Shown here piece by piece: positions 26,075-34,852 of a stretch of 64,000 bases of DNA. Position numbers and translations under genes: made by a program. This DNA comes from Candidatus Gastranaerophilales bacterium (GTDB lineage Bacteria > Cyanobacteriota > Vampirovibrionia > Gastranaerophilales > Gastranaerophilaceae): positions 1-64,000 of the forward strand of contig CALYDL010000005.1 of assembly GCA_944325145.1 (NCBI GenBank). Direction: 5' to 3'. The notes under the pieces are model-generated. The model was not told the DNA's origin. It did no database searches and saw nothing but the letters and a program-made list of their open reading frames with translations. Position 1 is the stretch's first letter; every line of letters starts with the position of its first letter.

Positions 26075-26935
26075 ATGCCAAAAAAATCAGTTAAGATTAA
26101 CGTACAAAAACCGGATTTAAGAGTTGTAGAAAAACCAAAAACAACAAGCTACAACGATATTGACCTTAAAAATTGGAAACTTTACTCTCATATAAAAACA
26201 GGTTCGCTTTGGGAATTTGCTTCTCGTGATAAAACAAACGGCCACAGCTATGATTACCACGGGAATTATATCCCCCAAATTGCAACTCAATTATTTGAAA
26301 GGTTTACCAAAAAAAATGATGTAATTTTAGATTTGTTTTTTGGTTCAGGAACAAGTGGCATTGAAGCTTTAAATATGGAAAGGCGCTGCATTGGCGTTGA
26401 ATTAAAGCAAGAGTTGGTAGATTACGTTTCAGCTAAATTTTCAAAAAAAGAGTTGGTAACAGATATTAATATCATCTGCGGCGATTCAACAACAGATGAA
26501 GCAAAAGAAAAAGTTCAGGCAAGGCTTGAAATTATGGGCAAAAAACAAGCACAGTTTGTTGTTTTGCACCCGCCTTATGATGATATTATTAAATTTTCAG
26601 ATAAAAAAGAAGATTTATCTAACTGTAAAACAACAGAAGAATTTTACGATTTATTTGAAAAAGTTGCTAAAAATGCTTATGACCTTCTTGAAAAAGGCAG
26701 GTTTGCAGCCCTTATAATTGGCGATGAATATAAAAATTCAAGAGTTGTTCCACTTGGTTTTGAATGTATGAAAAGAATGGAAAACGTTGGTTTTATAACA
26801 AAAGCAATTGTTGTAAAAAATATAACAGGCAACGAAAAAGCAAAAGGCAAAACTGCAAACCTTTGGAGATATAGAGCGCTTGCCGGCGGTTTTAACATTT
26901 TTGAACATGAATATATAATGACATTTGTGAAATAA
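26075..26935 (+). CDS. Orphan DNA (adenine-N6/cytosine-N4) methyltransferase
   Basis: A 286-residue SAM-dependent methyltransferase of the N6/N4 class. Motif I 'LDLFFGSGTSGIEA' is at about 86-98 and the catalytic motif IV is 'VLHPPYDD' (HPPY at 165-168) rather than the usual DPPY or SPPY. Motif I precedes motif IV. The ATG at 26075 follows GGGGAG; a TTG at 26048 is less likely. No restriction gene adjoins it. It may be an epigenetic solo enzyme, or, because of HPPY, an RNA methyltransferase; DNA is my first choice. Confidence 0.78.
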   Translation: MPKKSVKINVQKPDLRVVEKPKTTSYNDIDLKNWKLYSHIKTGSLWEFASRDKTNGHSYDYHGNYIPQIATQLFERFTKKNDVILDLFFGSGTSGIEALNMERRCIGVELKQELVDYVSAKFSKKELVTDINIICGDSTTDEAKEKVQARLEIMGKKQAQFVVLHPPYDDIIKFSDKKEDLSNCKTTEEFYDLFEKVAKNAYDLLEKGRFAALIIGDEYKNSRVVPLGFECMKRMENVGFITKAIVVKNITGNEKAKGKTANLWRYRALAGGFNIFEHEYIMTFVK

Positions 26936-26965
26936 AAAATTGCAAGGAATATTCCTTGCAATTTT
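26936..26965. terminator. Perfect 30-bp palindromic bidirectional terminator
   Basis: AAAATTGCAAGGAAT is immediately followed by its exact complement ATTCCTTGCAATTTT. It lies between the converging methyltransferase and secG genes. Confidence 0.9.
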
Positions 26966-26981
26966 AGTTTATAAATATTTT

Positions 26982-27209
26982 TTATTTTAAAAGCCCTAAG
27001 CCCAAAATAAGCGTTGTTACAATGAAAACGCCGCCTGTAATATAGGTAACTTTGTTTAAGCCCTTTTCAGCCGTTTTTTGAGATGCAAACAATTGGCTTG
27101 CAGAACCCATCATACCGCCCATTCCATCGCCCTTTGGAGAATGCAATAAAACAAGCAAAATTAAAAATAGAGCTGATAAAATTTGAACTATGTATAAAAA
27201 TTGAACCAT
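26982..27209 (-). CDS. secG: Preprotein translocase subunit SecG
   Basis: A 75-residue membrane protein of the SecYEG export channel. Two spans (about 2-24 and 54-74) flank the conserved loop 'LLHSPKGDGMGGMMGSASQLF'-like segment. It has GGAAG before the ATG. It is a single-gene unit ending at a palindromic terminator. Confidence 0.95.
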   Translation of the reverse strand: MVQFLYIVQILSALFLILLVLLHSPKGDGMGGMMGSASQLFASQKTAEKGLNKVTYITGGVFIVTTLILGLGLLK

Positions 27210-27336
27210 AATATCTTCCTTTTTTTAAAATTAATAACATAAAAACGGGGTAAAATCAATTAACAAGAATTTATTGATGAAAGGCCTTTATTGTAGTAAA
27301 ATTTGAATAAGGAAGAATCGAAAAAGAAAGATTTTT

Positions 27337-28011
27337 ATGAAAACAGCCCAAAAAGAAACAAAATATGGCAATTTAGCAGTTCTTAGCCACCCATTAATTA
27401 AGCATAATTTAACCGTTATGAGAGATAAGGCAACCACAACAGAAGTTTTTAATTTAGCCTTAAAAAGAATTACATACGCACTTTTCTATGAATCCACAAA
27501 ATTTCTTCCGACAGAAGATATTGAAGTTGAAACACCGATTAAAAAAACAAAAAGCTCAATTGTTTCAAAAAACATAGACGTTATTGTTGCCCCAATTTTA
27601 AGAGCAGGCTTGGTTTTTTCAGATATTGCACAAGCATTATTGCCTTTTGCTCACATTCACCATTTGGGAATGTATAGAAATGAAGAAACGCTGGAACCAA
27701 TTTGGTACTATAACAAAATGAAAGGCAAATTTAAAAACCCCGAAAACACTTATGTTTTCATTTTAGACCCAATGCTTGCAACGGGAAATTCAGGCTACGA
27801 TGCGGTTCATAATTTTGTAAAACAAGGAATTAAAGAAGAAAACATCGTATTTATGAGCTTAATTTCAGCGCCTGAAGGAATTGAAAGGCTTACAAAAGCT
27901 TATGGTAAAATAAGAATTGTTACCGCACAATTAGATGAAACCTTAAACGAAAAAGGCTATATTGTCCCTGGTTTGGGCGATGCCGGAGATAGAATTTTCA
28001 ACACTTTATAA
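27337..28011 (+). CDS. upp: Uracil phosphoribosyltransferase
   Basis: A 224-residue salvage enzyme making UMP from uracil and PRPP. It carries 'APILRAGLVFSD', the PRPP-binding 'LDPMLATGNSG' and the C-terminal 'YIVPGLGDAGDRIF'. It has an AAGAAAG ribosome site. Three bases separate its stop from the sigma-factor start, so the two are one transcription unit with pilD. Confidence 0.96.
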   Translation: MKTAQKETKYGNLAVLSHPLIKHNLTVMRDKATTTEVFNLALKRITYALFYESTKFLPTEDIEVETPIKKTKSSIVSKNIDVIVAPILRAGLVFSDIAQALLPFAHIHHLGMYRNEETLEPIWYYNKMKGKFKNPENTYVFILDPMLATGNSGYDAVHNFVKQGIKEENIVFMSLISAPEGIERLTKAYGKIRIVTAQLDETLNEKGYIVPGLGDAGDRIFNTL

Positions 28012-28014
28012 GCT

Positions 28015-28818
28015 ATGGCAAAAGAAGAAATAAACACAGAAAATACGGAAATTAACATCTGGCTTGAAGAATACAAAAAAGCAGATGATGAAAAAATAAA
28101 AAAGAAAATAAGAGGGCTTATTACAATGGCTTATATGCCCCTTGTTTCAAAAGTTGCAAGGTCTTTTGCAAGAAGGTCAAACGACCCTGTGGAAGATATT
28201 GTTCAAGTTGGCGCAATTGGGCTTTTAAAAGCCGTTGATCTTTATCTAACAGGCAAAAGCACAAGCTTTAAAACTTATGCAACCTATTTAATAACGGGTG
28301 AAATCAGACACTATTTAAGGGATAAAACTTCAATGATAAGAGCGCCCAGAGAAATTAAAGAGTTGTCATACAGGGTGCACAAAATTACAATGGAATTAAC
28401 CCAAAAATTTGGCTCAACCCCGACAGATGAACAATTGGCACAAGCGCTTCAAATGCCGCAGAAAAAAATTGAAGAAGTTAATGACTTAGAAAGAAGAACA
28501 TCAACAATTTCAATTGACCAATTAACATTTGAACAAGACGGAAGCCAAACAGGCACAATTGTTGATAAAATTGCGGATGAAAGCCAAAATATCGGGCAAG
28601 AAATTTTTGAAAATAAGCTTATTTTAGAAGAAGCGGTGAATTCATTATCTTTTGAAGATAAAAAAATTGTTACTTTATGCTTTTATGACGGCTTAAACCA
28701 AAGAGAAATAGCAGACAAACTCAATATGAGCCGCATGCAAGTTTCAAGAAAAATGAAAAAGGCCCTATCGCACCTTTTAGAATATATTACAAAAAGGGGC
28801 ATAAATTCTTATGAATGA
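28015..28818 (+). CDS. Alternative sigma-70-family factor, SigB/SigF/SigG type (group 3)
   Basis: A 267-residue sigma factor with region 2 ('PVEDIVQVGAIGLLKAVDLY' and 'SFKTYATYLITGEIRHYLRD'), region 3 ('PREIKELSYRVHKI', 'PTDEQLAQAL') and region 4 ('LNQREIADKLNMSRMQVSRKMKKAL'). The absence of region 1.1 and the short length place it in group 3. In cyanobacteria SigF is needed for type IV pili. Its stop overlaps the prepilin peptidase start by 8 bases, which supports a pilus role. No anti-sigma gene is adjacent. Confidence 0.9.
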   Translation: MAKEEINTENTEINIWLEEYKKADDEKIKKKIRGLITMAYMPLVSKVARSFARRSNDPVEDIVQVGAIGLLKAVDLYLTGKSTSFKTYATYLITGEIRHYLRDKTSMIRAPREIKELSYRVHKITMELTQKFGSTPTDEQLAQALQMPQKKIEEVNDLERRTSTISIDQLTFEQDGSQTGTIVDKIADESQNIGQEIFENKLILEEAVNSLSFEDKKIVTLCFYDGLNQREIADKLNMSRMQVSRKMKKALSHLLEYITKRGINSYE

Positions 28819-29800
28819 TTTTTCAATTCTTTTGCCTTTTTTAATTTGGATATTTGTAGTGGGGCTTTGCATAGGAAGTTTTTTAAATGTCGTTGCCCTA
28901 AGGGGTTTATCGGGTGAGAGCGTTGTTTTTCCATCATCTAAATGCCCAAAATGCAGCAATAAATTAAAATGGTGGATGAATATTCCCCTTCTTTCATATT
29001 TAATTTTAAGGGGCAAATGCCACTATTGTAAAACCACAATTTCGCCACAATATCCTATTGTTGAATTTACAACAGGCGCATTTTTCCTTTTAATTTTCAT
29101 AAAATTCGGGTTTGAAATAAACACCTTATTTTATTTAATTGCCTTTTCAATTCTTACGGTAATGAGCATCTGTGACATTAAAGAAAGCGTTATTCTTGAT
29201 TTCCACGCCTACTTTTTAATTCTTTTTGGAATAATTTTAAATTCAATTTCATTTGGGCTTGATGGCTTTTTATTTTCAATTACAGGGGGCATTTCAGGCT
29301 TTGTTTTATACGAATTAATTGCAAGAAGCGGATACCTTTTGGCAAATCAAAGAGCATTTGGCGAAGGCGACAGCTTAATTGCAGCAGGCATTGGCACATT
29401 TTTCGGCTGGAAATTAATGCTCATATCAACTCTTTTAAGCGTTCTTGTTATGGCAATTTTTACATACCCATATCTTCTTTATAAATCATATAAAGAAGGA
29501 AAGAAAAAAACCGTTTTTGCCCTTATTGCAGCGGTTTTAATCATAGCTTTTGCGGCAATCATATCTAAAATAGAGCTTATAAAAACTTTTGAAATTTCGG
29601 TTGCATTCCTTTTTATAATAATTATTTTAACTTTTTTATGCGCAAAATTTATTCTGGATGATATGAAAAAACCTGCTCCAAACGGCGAAATTTCCCTTTG
29701 CATGCTGCCATTTGGCCCTGCTATGGCAATTTCATTTGTAATTATTATGTTTTTTCAAAACGAGCTAACAACCCTTATTAAATCATACTTTTTAGGGTAA
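28811..29800 (+). CDS. pilD: Prepilin peptidase / leader peptidase PilD
   Basis: A polytopic aspartic protease that cleaves and methylates type IV prepilins. The N-terminal domain has 'GSFLNVVALR' and zinc-binding cysteines C45, C48, C70 and C73. The catalytic aspartates are probably D122 and D187 ('FGEGDSLIAAGIG'). At 329 residues it is longer than the usual ~250; the additional C-terminus adds two hydrophobic segments. It overlaps the sigma gene. The pilus assembly operon itself is 13 kb away at 42496-49488. Confidence 0.93.
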   Translation: MNDFSILLPFLIWIFVVGLCIGSFLNVVALRGLSGESVVFPSSKCPKCSNKLKWWMNIPLLSYLILRGKCHYCKTTISPQYPIVEFTTGAFFLLIFIKFGFEINTLFYLIAFSILTVMSICDIKESVILDFHAYFLILFGIILNSISFGLDGFLFSITGGISGFVLYELIARSGYLLANQRAFGEGDSLIAAGIGTFFGWKLMLISTLLSVLVMAIFTYPYLLYKSYKEGKKKTVFALIAAVLIIAFAAIISKIELIKTFEISVAFLFIIIILTFLCAKFILDDMKKPAPNGEISLCMLPFGPAMAISFVIIMFFQNELTTLIKSYFLG

Positions 29801-29898
29801 TGTTAAAGTTTGTTAACAGAAATAAAATAAAAAAGTCAATTTTTTCATTCATATATTGTTTATATATATGTAAGATATAACACACACGAGGAGAAAAG

Positions 29899-30189
29899 AT
29901 GTCAACTGAAATTGTAGGCGGTTCAAACCCATTTCAAAACGCAACCGATTCAATTCATTTTACAAATATCGAAGGCTTAAAAGCTACATTAGACGATATT
30001 GACGTTTTAAACATCAGAACCTCATTTAAAACTGCTAAAGACCCCATTTACTTAGCATTCGACCACATTGATAAACAACCGTTGAAAAAAGTTGCAAAAG
30101 ATTTTGTAAGAGATTTATCAGACGGTTTTGTTGAATTTGTTACAATGCTTCCTTCATTATTTACAAAAGAAGAAGAAGCTGAAGCATAA
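29899..30189 (+). CDS. Small acidic unknown protein
   Basis: A 96-residue soluble protein, acidic at both ends ('TLDDIDVLNIRTS', 'FTKEEEAEA'), with a GAGGAG ribosome site and its own T/A-rich promoter region and terminator. The segment 'VAKDFVRDLSDGFVEFVTMLPSLF' looks helical and amphipathic. No family is recognised. Stand-alone packaging between strong signals suggests notable expression. Confidence 0.65.
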   Translation: MSTEIVGGSNPFQNATDSIHFTNIEGLKATLDDIDVLNIRTSFKTAKDPIYLAFDHIDKQPLKKVAKDFVRDLSDGFVEFVTMLPSLFTKEEEAEA

Positions 30190-30268
30190 AAAAGAATTAG
30201 GAAAAAGAGAGAAAAAGAGATTATTTATCTGTACACATTGGAGAGGGCATAAGGTTACATTTAATAAG

Positions 30269-30291
30269 CGGGGGCATTTCCCCCGTTTTTT
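30269..30291 (+). terminator. Strong intrinsic terminator
   Basis: CGGGGG and CCCCCG form a GC-rich stem with a 5-base loop and six T. Confidence 0.93.
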
Positions 30292-30407
30292 CACGTTTTA
30301 AAATTCATCTTTCCCTATTAAAAATTAAAATTATAATCTCAAAAGGGCAAAAAAATGGTAAAATGTAATAAAAAATTGCCTAATTAGTTTAAAAAAGGAG
30401 ATTTATT

Positions 30408-31619
30408 ATGTGGGAAAAAGACATTAACATTAACGAAACAAATGTTATTTTGTGCAAATCAAATGTTTATTTTGGTGTTGGCGCAATTGAAAAAATTGAT
30501 GAAATTGTTCAAAAGTTAACAGAAAAAGGGATTAAAAAAGTTATTGTTGTTTCAGGTAAAGGCGCTTATAAAATTACAGGCGCTTGGGATTACGTTGAAG
30601 CTGCCCTTAAAAAATACAATGTAGGCTATGTAAACTTTGCAAAATGCACCCCAAACCCAACAACAGATGGTATCGATGAAGCAACAAAGCTTGCTCTTGA
30701 ATTTGGCGCAGATGCCGTTATTGGTATTGGCGGCGGCTCTGCTATTGATACTTGCAAATCTGTTGCAATTTTAATGAAATACCCTGATAAAACAGCGGCA
30801 GACCTTTATGAATACAAATTTACACCAACAGAAGCTGCCCCCATTGTTGCAATTAATTTAACCCACGGAACAGGAACAGAAGCAAACAGATTTGCTGTTG
30901 CAACATTAATTGAAAAAGATTATAAACCTGCAATCGCATATGATTGCATCTACCCAACATTTTCAATTGATGACCCTAAAATGTGCACAAAATTATCACT
31001 TAATCAAACAAAATATGTTTCAATCGATGCAGTTAACCACGTTATTGAAGCTGCAACATCAAAAGTTGCATCACCTTATACGGTAACTTTAGCAAGAGAA
31101 ACAATTAAACTTGTTGCAAAATATTTGCCGGTTGCTATAAATAACCCAGAAGATGTTGAAGCAAGATATTATCTTCTCTATGCTTCACTTTTAGGCGGCA
31201 TTTGCTTTGATAACGGGCTTTTACACTACACCCACGCTCTTGAACACCCATTGAGCGCAATTAAACACGACTTATCCCATGGCCTTGGGCTTGCAATGTT
31301 GTTGCCATCCGTTATTAAAAATATCTACCCTGCTAAAGCCCACGTTTTAGCAGACATTTTGGCTCCAATAGCAGATGGCTTAGAAGGAAAACCAATTGAA
31401 GCAAAAGAAGCAGCACTTAGTGTACAAAAATGGTTGAAATCTGTTGGGGTTTCAGAAAAATTGGCTGATATGGGCTTTAAAAATGAAGACCTTGATAAAT
31501 TAACAGACCTTGCATTTACAACTCCATCATTGGGCGGCCTTCTTGCAATTGCGCCAACAGAAGCTACAAAAGAAGCTGTTAGAGAAATTTATGAAACTTC
31601 AATGACAGAGCTTCAATAA
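30408..31619 (+). CDS. Iron-containing alcohol dehydrogenase
   Basis: A 403-residue type III alcohol dehydrogenase, probably interconverting an alcohol and aldehyde with NAD(P)H in fermentation. It has 'GGGSAIDTCKS' for cofactor binding, 'THGTGTEANRFA', and metal ligands in 'DAVNHVIEA' and 'HALEHPLSAIKHDLSHG'. AAAGGAG lies before the ATG and a terminator follows. Monocistronic; Rex control is plausible but no operator was found. Substrate unknown. Confidence 0.93.
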   Translation: MWEKDININETNVILCKSNVYFGVGAIEKIDEIVQKLTEKGIKKVIVVSGKGAYKITGAWDYVEAALKKYNVGYVNFAKCTPNPTTDGIDEATKLALEFGADAVIGIGGGSAIDTCKSVAILMKYPDKTAADLYEYKFTPTEAAPIVAINLTHGTGTEANRFAVATLIEKDYKPAIAYDCIYPTFSIDDPKMCTKLSLNQTKYVSIDAVNHVIEAATSKVASPYTVTLARETIKLVAKYLPVAINNPEDVEARYYLLYASLLGGICFDNGLLHYTHALEHPLSAIKHDLSHGLGLAMLLPSVIKNIYPAKAHVLADILAPIADGLEGKPIEAKEAALSVQKWLKSVGVSEKLADMGFKNEDLDKLTDLAFTTPSLGGLLAIAPTEATKEAVREIYETSMTELQ

Positions 31620-31638
31620 TAAAATAAAAAATAAAAAG

Positions 31639-31668
31639 CACTCGAAGAAAATTCTTCGGGTGTTTTTT
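31639..31668 (+). terminator. Intrinsic terminator
   Basis: CACTCGAAGAA pairs with TTCTTCGGGTG (one G-U) across an AA loop and is followed by six T. Confidence 0.9.
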
Positions 31669-31782
31669 CATATTAATAATTTTTTAATAAATTAAATTAA
31701 GATTAACTTTCAAGGGGAATATGAAAAAAGGGTAGATAATGTATCTTGTAAGAAGGAAATGTATTTAAAAAGGAGGTACATT

Positions 31783-32241
31783 ATGAAATTCTTAGTTAAA
31801 AAATCACCGGATCATTTTATTAAATCAATTAACGATGAAATCAGCTCAATTTTAAACAGAAACTTTGACAGCTTTTTCCCCGAATATATTCTAAATGAAA
31901 ATTTAGATGAAAAATATGCAATGCCTGTTGAAATTATGGAAAAAGACAATGAATATTCAATTAAAGCAGAACTCCCCGGAGTTAAAAAAGAAGATTTGGA
32001 TATAGACATTGATAAAAACTATTTAACAATTAACGCTAAAAAAGAAGAATCCAAAAAAGAAGATACAAAAGGTTTTAGAAAATCTGAATTCAGATATGGC
32101 GAATTTACAAGAACGGTTTATTTCCCTCAAGAAATTAATGTTGATAAAACAACAGCCAAACTTGAAAACGGCATTTTGCATATAGATGCTCCAAAATTAG
32201 TTATTGAAAAACAAGATAAGAAAAAACTCCAAATTCAATAA
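31783..32241 (+). CDS. Small heat-shock protein Hsp20
   Basis: A 152-residue alpha-crystallin-domain holdase. The ATG at 31783 is preceded by the excellent AAAAGGAGG; an ATG at 31759 is too long. The core has 'VEIMEKDNEYSIKAELPGVKKEDLD', split by turns, and 'AKLENGILHIDAPK', including the conserved 'A-x-x-x-N-G-I/L' signature; a short C-terminal tail ends in 'KLQIQ'. Such proteins prevent aggregation of heat-denatured proteins. Monocistronic. Confidence 0.95.
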   Translation: MKFLVKKSPDHFIKSINDEISSILNRNFDSFFPEYILNENLDEKYAMPVEIMEKDNEYSIKAELPGVKKEDLDIDIDKNYLTINAKKEESKKEDTKGFRKSEFRYGEFTRTVYFPQEINVDKTTAKLENGILHIDAPKLVIEKQDKKKLQIQ

Positions 32242-32249
32242 TATTCTAC

Positions 32250-32278
32250 AAAAAGGCGGTTTAATTACCGCCTTTTTT
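32250..32278. terminator. Bidirectional intrinsic terminator
   Basis: AAAAAGGCGGT and ACCGCCTTTTT form a perfect 11-bp stem between hsp20 and the converging hemW. Confidence 0.93.
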
Positions 32279-33362
32279 ATTTTATAAAATCGCATAAAAT
32301 ATAATTTGAAATTAAAATGCCAGATTTTGTTAATCTGAAACCTTCTTTTGTTTTTTCAATATGGCCTGTTTTTTCATATTTTTCTAAAATATTTTTATAT
32401 TCAACCTCAAAATCAACCCCAAATTTTTCTTTAATATCAAGGGTTTTAACCCCTTCAAATTTTCTAAACCCTAAAAAAATAAATTCTTCTAAAATATCAT
32501 TTTTATTTAATTCAATCTCATCTTCTTTTAAAATCGGGTTTAAAATATATTTTTTTAAATTATCTTGGTTTTTATACCTTTTATTTTTTATAAACCCGGA
32601 AGCAGAGGCCCCAAAGCCATAATAAGGGTTTAGGTTCCAATAATTTATATTATGCTTTGATATAAAATTTTCATTTTTTGCAAAGTTTGAAATTTCATAG
32701 TGGTAAAAATGTTTCATTTCATCCAATAAAATTTCATACATTTTTGCTTGAAGGTCTTCATTTGGCAATTTTTTCGGCGGGAATTTTGCAAAATATGTTT
32801 TATCTTCTATTTTTAAGCCATAAGTTGAAAGGTGTTCTATATCAAGGCTTTTTGCAATTTTTAGGTCATATTCCCATTTTTCAATTGTTTGATCTGGAAG
32901 CCCATACATTAAATCAATGCTAATATTTTTAAACCCGACATTTTTTAATTCTTCAATAACTTTTATTGCCGTTTTTGAACTGTGGCGCCTTCCGATATTT
33001 TTTAAAATTTCATCATCAAACGTTTGAACACCAACGCTTATTCTATTCACACCGATATTAAATAAGCCCTTCAAATATTCCCTGTCAAAGTTTTCAGGGT
33101 TAATTTCAACTGTTATTTCAGGGTTTTTTTCAAATTTGAAACAATTCAAGATTTCGCCTATTTTGCCGTAACTTAAAATGGAAGGCGTGCCGCCCCCAAA
33201 ATAAACGGTTTTTTGAGGTTCATTTTTATATGTATTTTTAATTTCAAAAATAAGAGCTTTTATATATTCATCAATAAAACTTAAATTTACATAAGAAATA
33301 AAAGCACAATATTTGCACTTTTGCTTACAAAAAGGAATATGAATATAAGAATATTGAACCAT
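32277..33362 (-). CDS. hemW: Radical-SAM heme chaperone HemW (CPO-like)
   Basis: A 361-residue radical-SAM protein with 'YIHIPFCKQKCKYCAF' at the start, carrying the CxxxCxxC cluster motif, then 'VYFGGGTPS', 'VEINPENF', 'RISVGVQTFDDE' and 'SIDLMYGLPDQT'. HemW was once annotated as anaerobic coproporphyrinogen oxidase but binds and delivers heme; the fourth cysteine of the usual CxxxCxxCxC is absent (Phe). TAAAAT lies 6 bases before the ATG, so it is likely leaderless, divergent from the SIS gene. Confidence 0.9.
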   Translation of the reverse strand: MVQYSYIHIPFCKQKCKYCAFISYVNLSFIDEYIKALIFEIKNTYKNEPQKTVYFGGGTPSILSYGKIGEILNCFKFEKNPEITVEINPENFDREYLKGLFNIGVNRISVGVQTFDDEILKNIGRRHSSKTAIKVIEELKNVGFKNISIDLMYGLPDQTIEKWEYDLKIAKSLDIEHLSTYGLKIEDKTYFAKFPPKKLPNEDLQAKMYEILLDEMKHFYHYEISNFAKNENFISKHNINYWNLNPYYGFGASASGFIKNKRYKNQDNLKKYILNPILKEDEIELNKNDILEEFIFLGFRKFEGVKTLDIKEKFGVDFEVEYKNILEKYEKTGHIEKTKEGFRLTKSGILISNYILCDFIK

Positions 33363-33368
33363 AAGACT

Positions 33369-33395
33369 ATTTTATCAAATAAAAGAGGTTATAAT
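33369..33395. promoter_or_regulatory. Divergent compact promoters of hemW and SIS gene
   Basis: Between starts at 33362 and 33402 lie only 39 bases. Minus-strand TAAAAT (33369-33374) and plus-strand TATAAT (33390-33395) each end 6 bases before their own ATG. No clear -35 is seen for either. Confidence 0.6.
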
Positions 33396-33401
33396 TAAAA
33401 T

Positions 33402-34424
33402 ATGAAAACCAATATGGAAAAAGAAATTTTTGAACAAGGAAACGTTTTAGAGAAAATTAAAAACTCTCTAATTTTAGATGGTTCAATTAATTTTAAAAAA
33501 ATTCCGACAAATTTTACTTCAATAAAATTTATAGCATCGGGTTCTTCTTACAATGCAATAAGACTGGGGCATAAATTTTTTGAATTATATTCAGATAAAA
33601 TTATAACCTTTGAATACGCTTCAGAATTTATTTCAAATACAACAAAAACAATTAATAAAGAAACTTTATACGTTTTTGTAAGCCAATCGGGCGAAACCTA
33701 TGATACAAAATGCGCCCTTGATATTGTAAAAAAAGAAGGGGGCAAAACTTTAGCCGTTGTAAATAATTCTAATTCCACAATTTATAATTCATCTGATTAT
33801 AAAATAGATGTCATGGCAGGCGTTGAAAACTCAATTGCGGCAACAAAATCTTTCTTAGCTTGCGTTGTTGTTTTGTGGCTTTTAGCCCTTTATTTTGCAA
33901 AAAAACCCGCCCCTTCATATGAATTAAATGAAGCAATTAAAGCAATTAATGAAACCATAGAAAATTCTTTTTTAATAGATTCTATTGCAAAAAAATTATC
34001 CAAAAAGAAAAAAATTTCAATTATAGGCTACAATTTTGGCTATATTATTGCAAAAGAAGCATCACTTAAAATAAAAGAAACATCTTATATAGATACAACA
34101 GCCTACCCCACGGGCGAATTTCTCCATGGGCATACGGCAGTTTTAAACAAAAGTAAAACCTTAATTGAAATTTTTACATCAGATTTATCTGATTTTGAAA
34201 AAAATACGCTTGATAAAATTAAAAAAGATTTTTACCCCCAAATTTTTTCAATAACAGATAAAAAAATAAAATCTAAAAATGCAATTATATTCAATAGCTA
34301 CAAATATGAAATTTCAAAAATTTGTGCAATAACTGCTATAATTCAGCTTTTAGCCTTAAAAATTGCAACAAGCCTTAATTTAGATGTTGATAAGCCAACG
34401 GGTTTAAACAAAGTTGTTAAATAG
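33402..34424 (+). CDS. SIS-domain sugar isomerase/deaminase-like protein (GlmS isomerase-half homologue)
   Basis: A 340-residue protein with two SIS domains and no glutaminase domain. It has 'IASGSSYNAIRLG', 'FVSQSGETYDTKCAL', 'VAGVENSIAATKSF'-like sequence (written 'MAGVENSIAATKSF') and 'TAYPTGEFLHGHTAVL'. It resembles the isomerase half of GlmS and AgaS/FrlB deglycases, which handle amino-sugar or glycated-sugar phosphates. It starts at the expected transcription start. Substrate unknown. Confidence 0.85.
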   Translation: MKTNMEKEIFEQGNVLEKIKNSLILDGSINFKKIPTNFTSIKFIASGSSYNAIRLGHKFFELYSDKIITFEYASEFISNTTKTINKETLYVFVSQSGETYDTKCALDIVKKEGGKTLAVVNNSNSTIYNSSDYKIDVMAGVENSIAATKSFLACVVVLWLLALYFAKKPAPSYELNEAIKAINETIENSFLIDSIAKKLSKKKKISIIGYNFGYIIAKEASLKIKETSYIDTTAYPTGEFLHGHTAVLNKSKTLIEIFTSDLSDFEKNTLDKIKKDFYPQIFSITDKKIKSKNAIIFNSYKYEISKICAITAIIQLLALKIATSLNLDVDKPTGLNKVVK

Positions 34425-34425
34425 C

Positions 34426-34458
34426 AAAAAACCGGCGTTAATGAGGCGCCGGCTTTTT
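34426..34458. terminator. Bidirectional intrinsic terminator
   Basis: CCGGCG and CGCCGG form a stem with a 9-base loop flanked by A and T runs, between the SIS gene and rpsT. Confidence 0.88.
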
Positions 34459-34477
34459 AAAAATAGCAAATGATTAA

Positions 34478-34747
34478 CTATTTTGCTTGCAATTTATTAA
34501 TTGCAAGAGTTAATCTTGATTTTTTTCTTGCAGCTGTGTTTTTGTGAAGAATGCCTTTTGAAACTGCTTTATCGCATAATTGGTAAACTTTTGATAATGC
34601 AGCATTCAATGCTTCTTTGTCTTCGCTTGTAGCTAATGCTAAAGCTTTTTTAACTGCAGTTTTAATTGAAGATTTGAAAGCAACGTTTCTTTCTTCGTTT
34701 CTTTTTGCTACAAGAACTCTTTTTATAGCAGATTTAATATTTGCCAT
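34478..34747 (-). CDS. rpsT: 30S ribosomal protein S20
   Basis: An 89-residue basic helical protein binding 16S rRNA. It begins 'MANIKSAIKRVLVAKRNEERN', shortened here to the family start 'ANIKSAIKR', and ends 'AARKKSRLTLAINKLQ', both typical. An AAAGGAG ribosome site precedes the ATG. Monocistronic with its own terminator. Confidence 0.97.
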   Translation of the reverse strand: MANIKSAIKRVLVAKRNEERNVAFKSSIKTAVKKALALATSEDKEALNAALSKVYQLCDKAVSKGILHKNTAARKKSRLTLAINKLQAK

Positions 34748-34852
34748 TTTGTTTTCTCCTTTTTCTGTTATTAGATAAAAAATTTATCTGCATACAGAGG
34801 ATATGTGTGAGTAAATAAATTCTATTCTAAAATATTTTATTTTTCAAGGGGG

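Noticed and set aside
30190-30407. Rex operator before the alcohol dehydrogenase
   Set aside because: No TTGTGA-N6-TCACAA-like palindrome seen in the interval.
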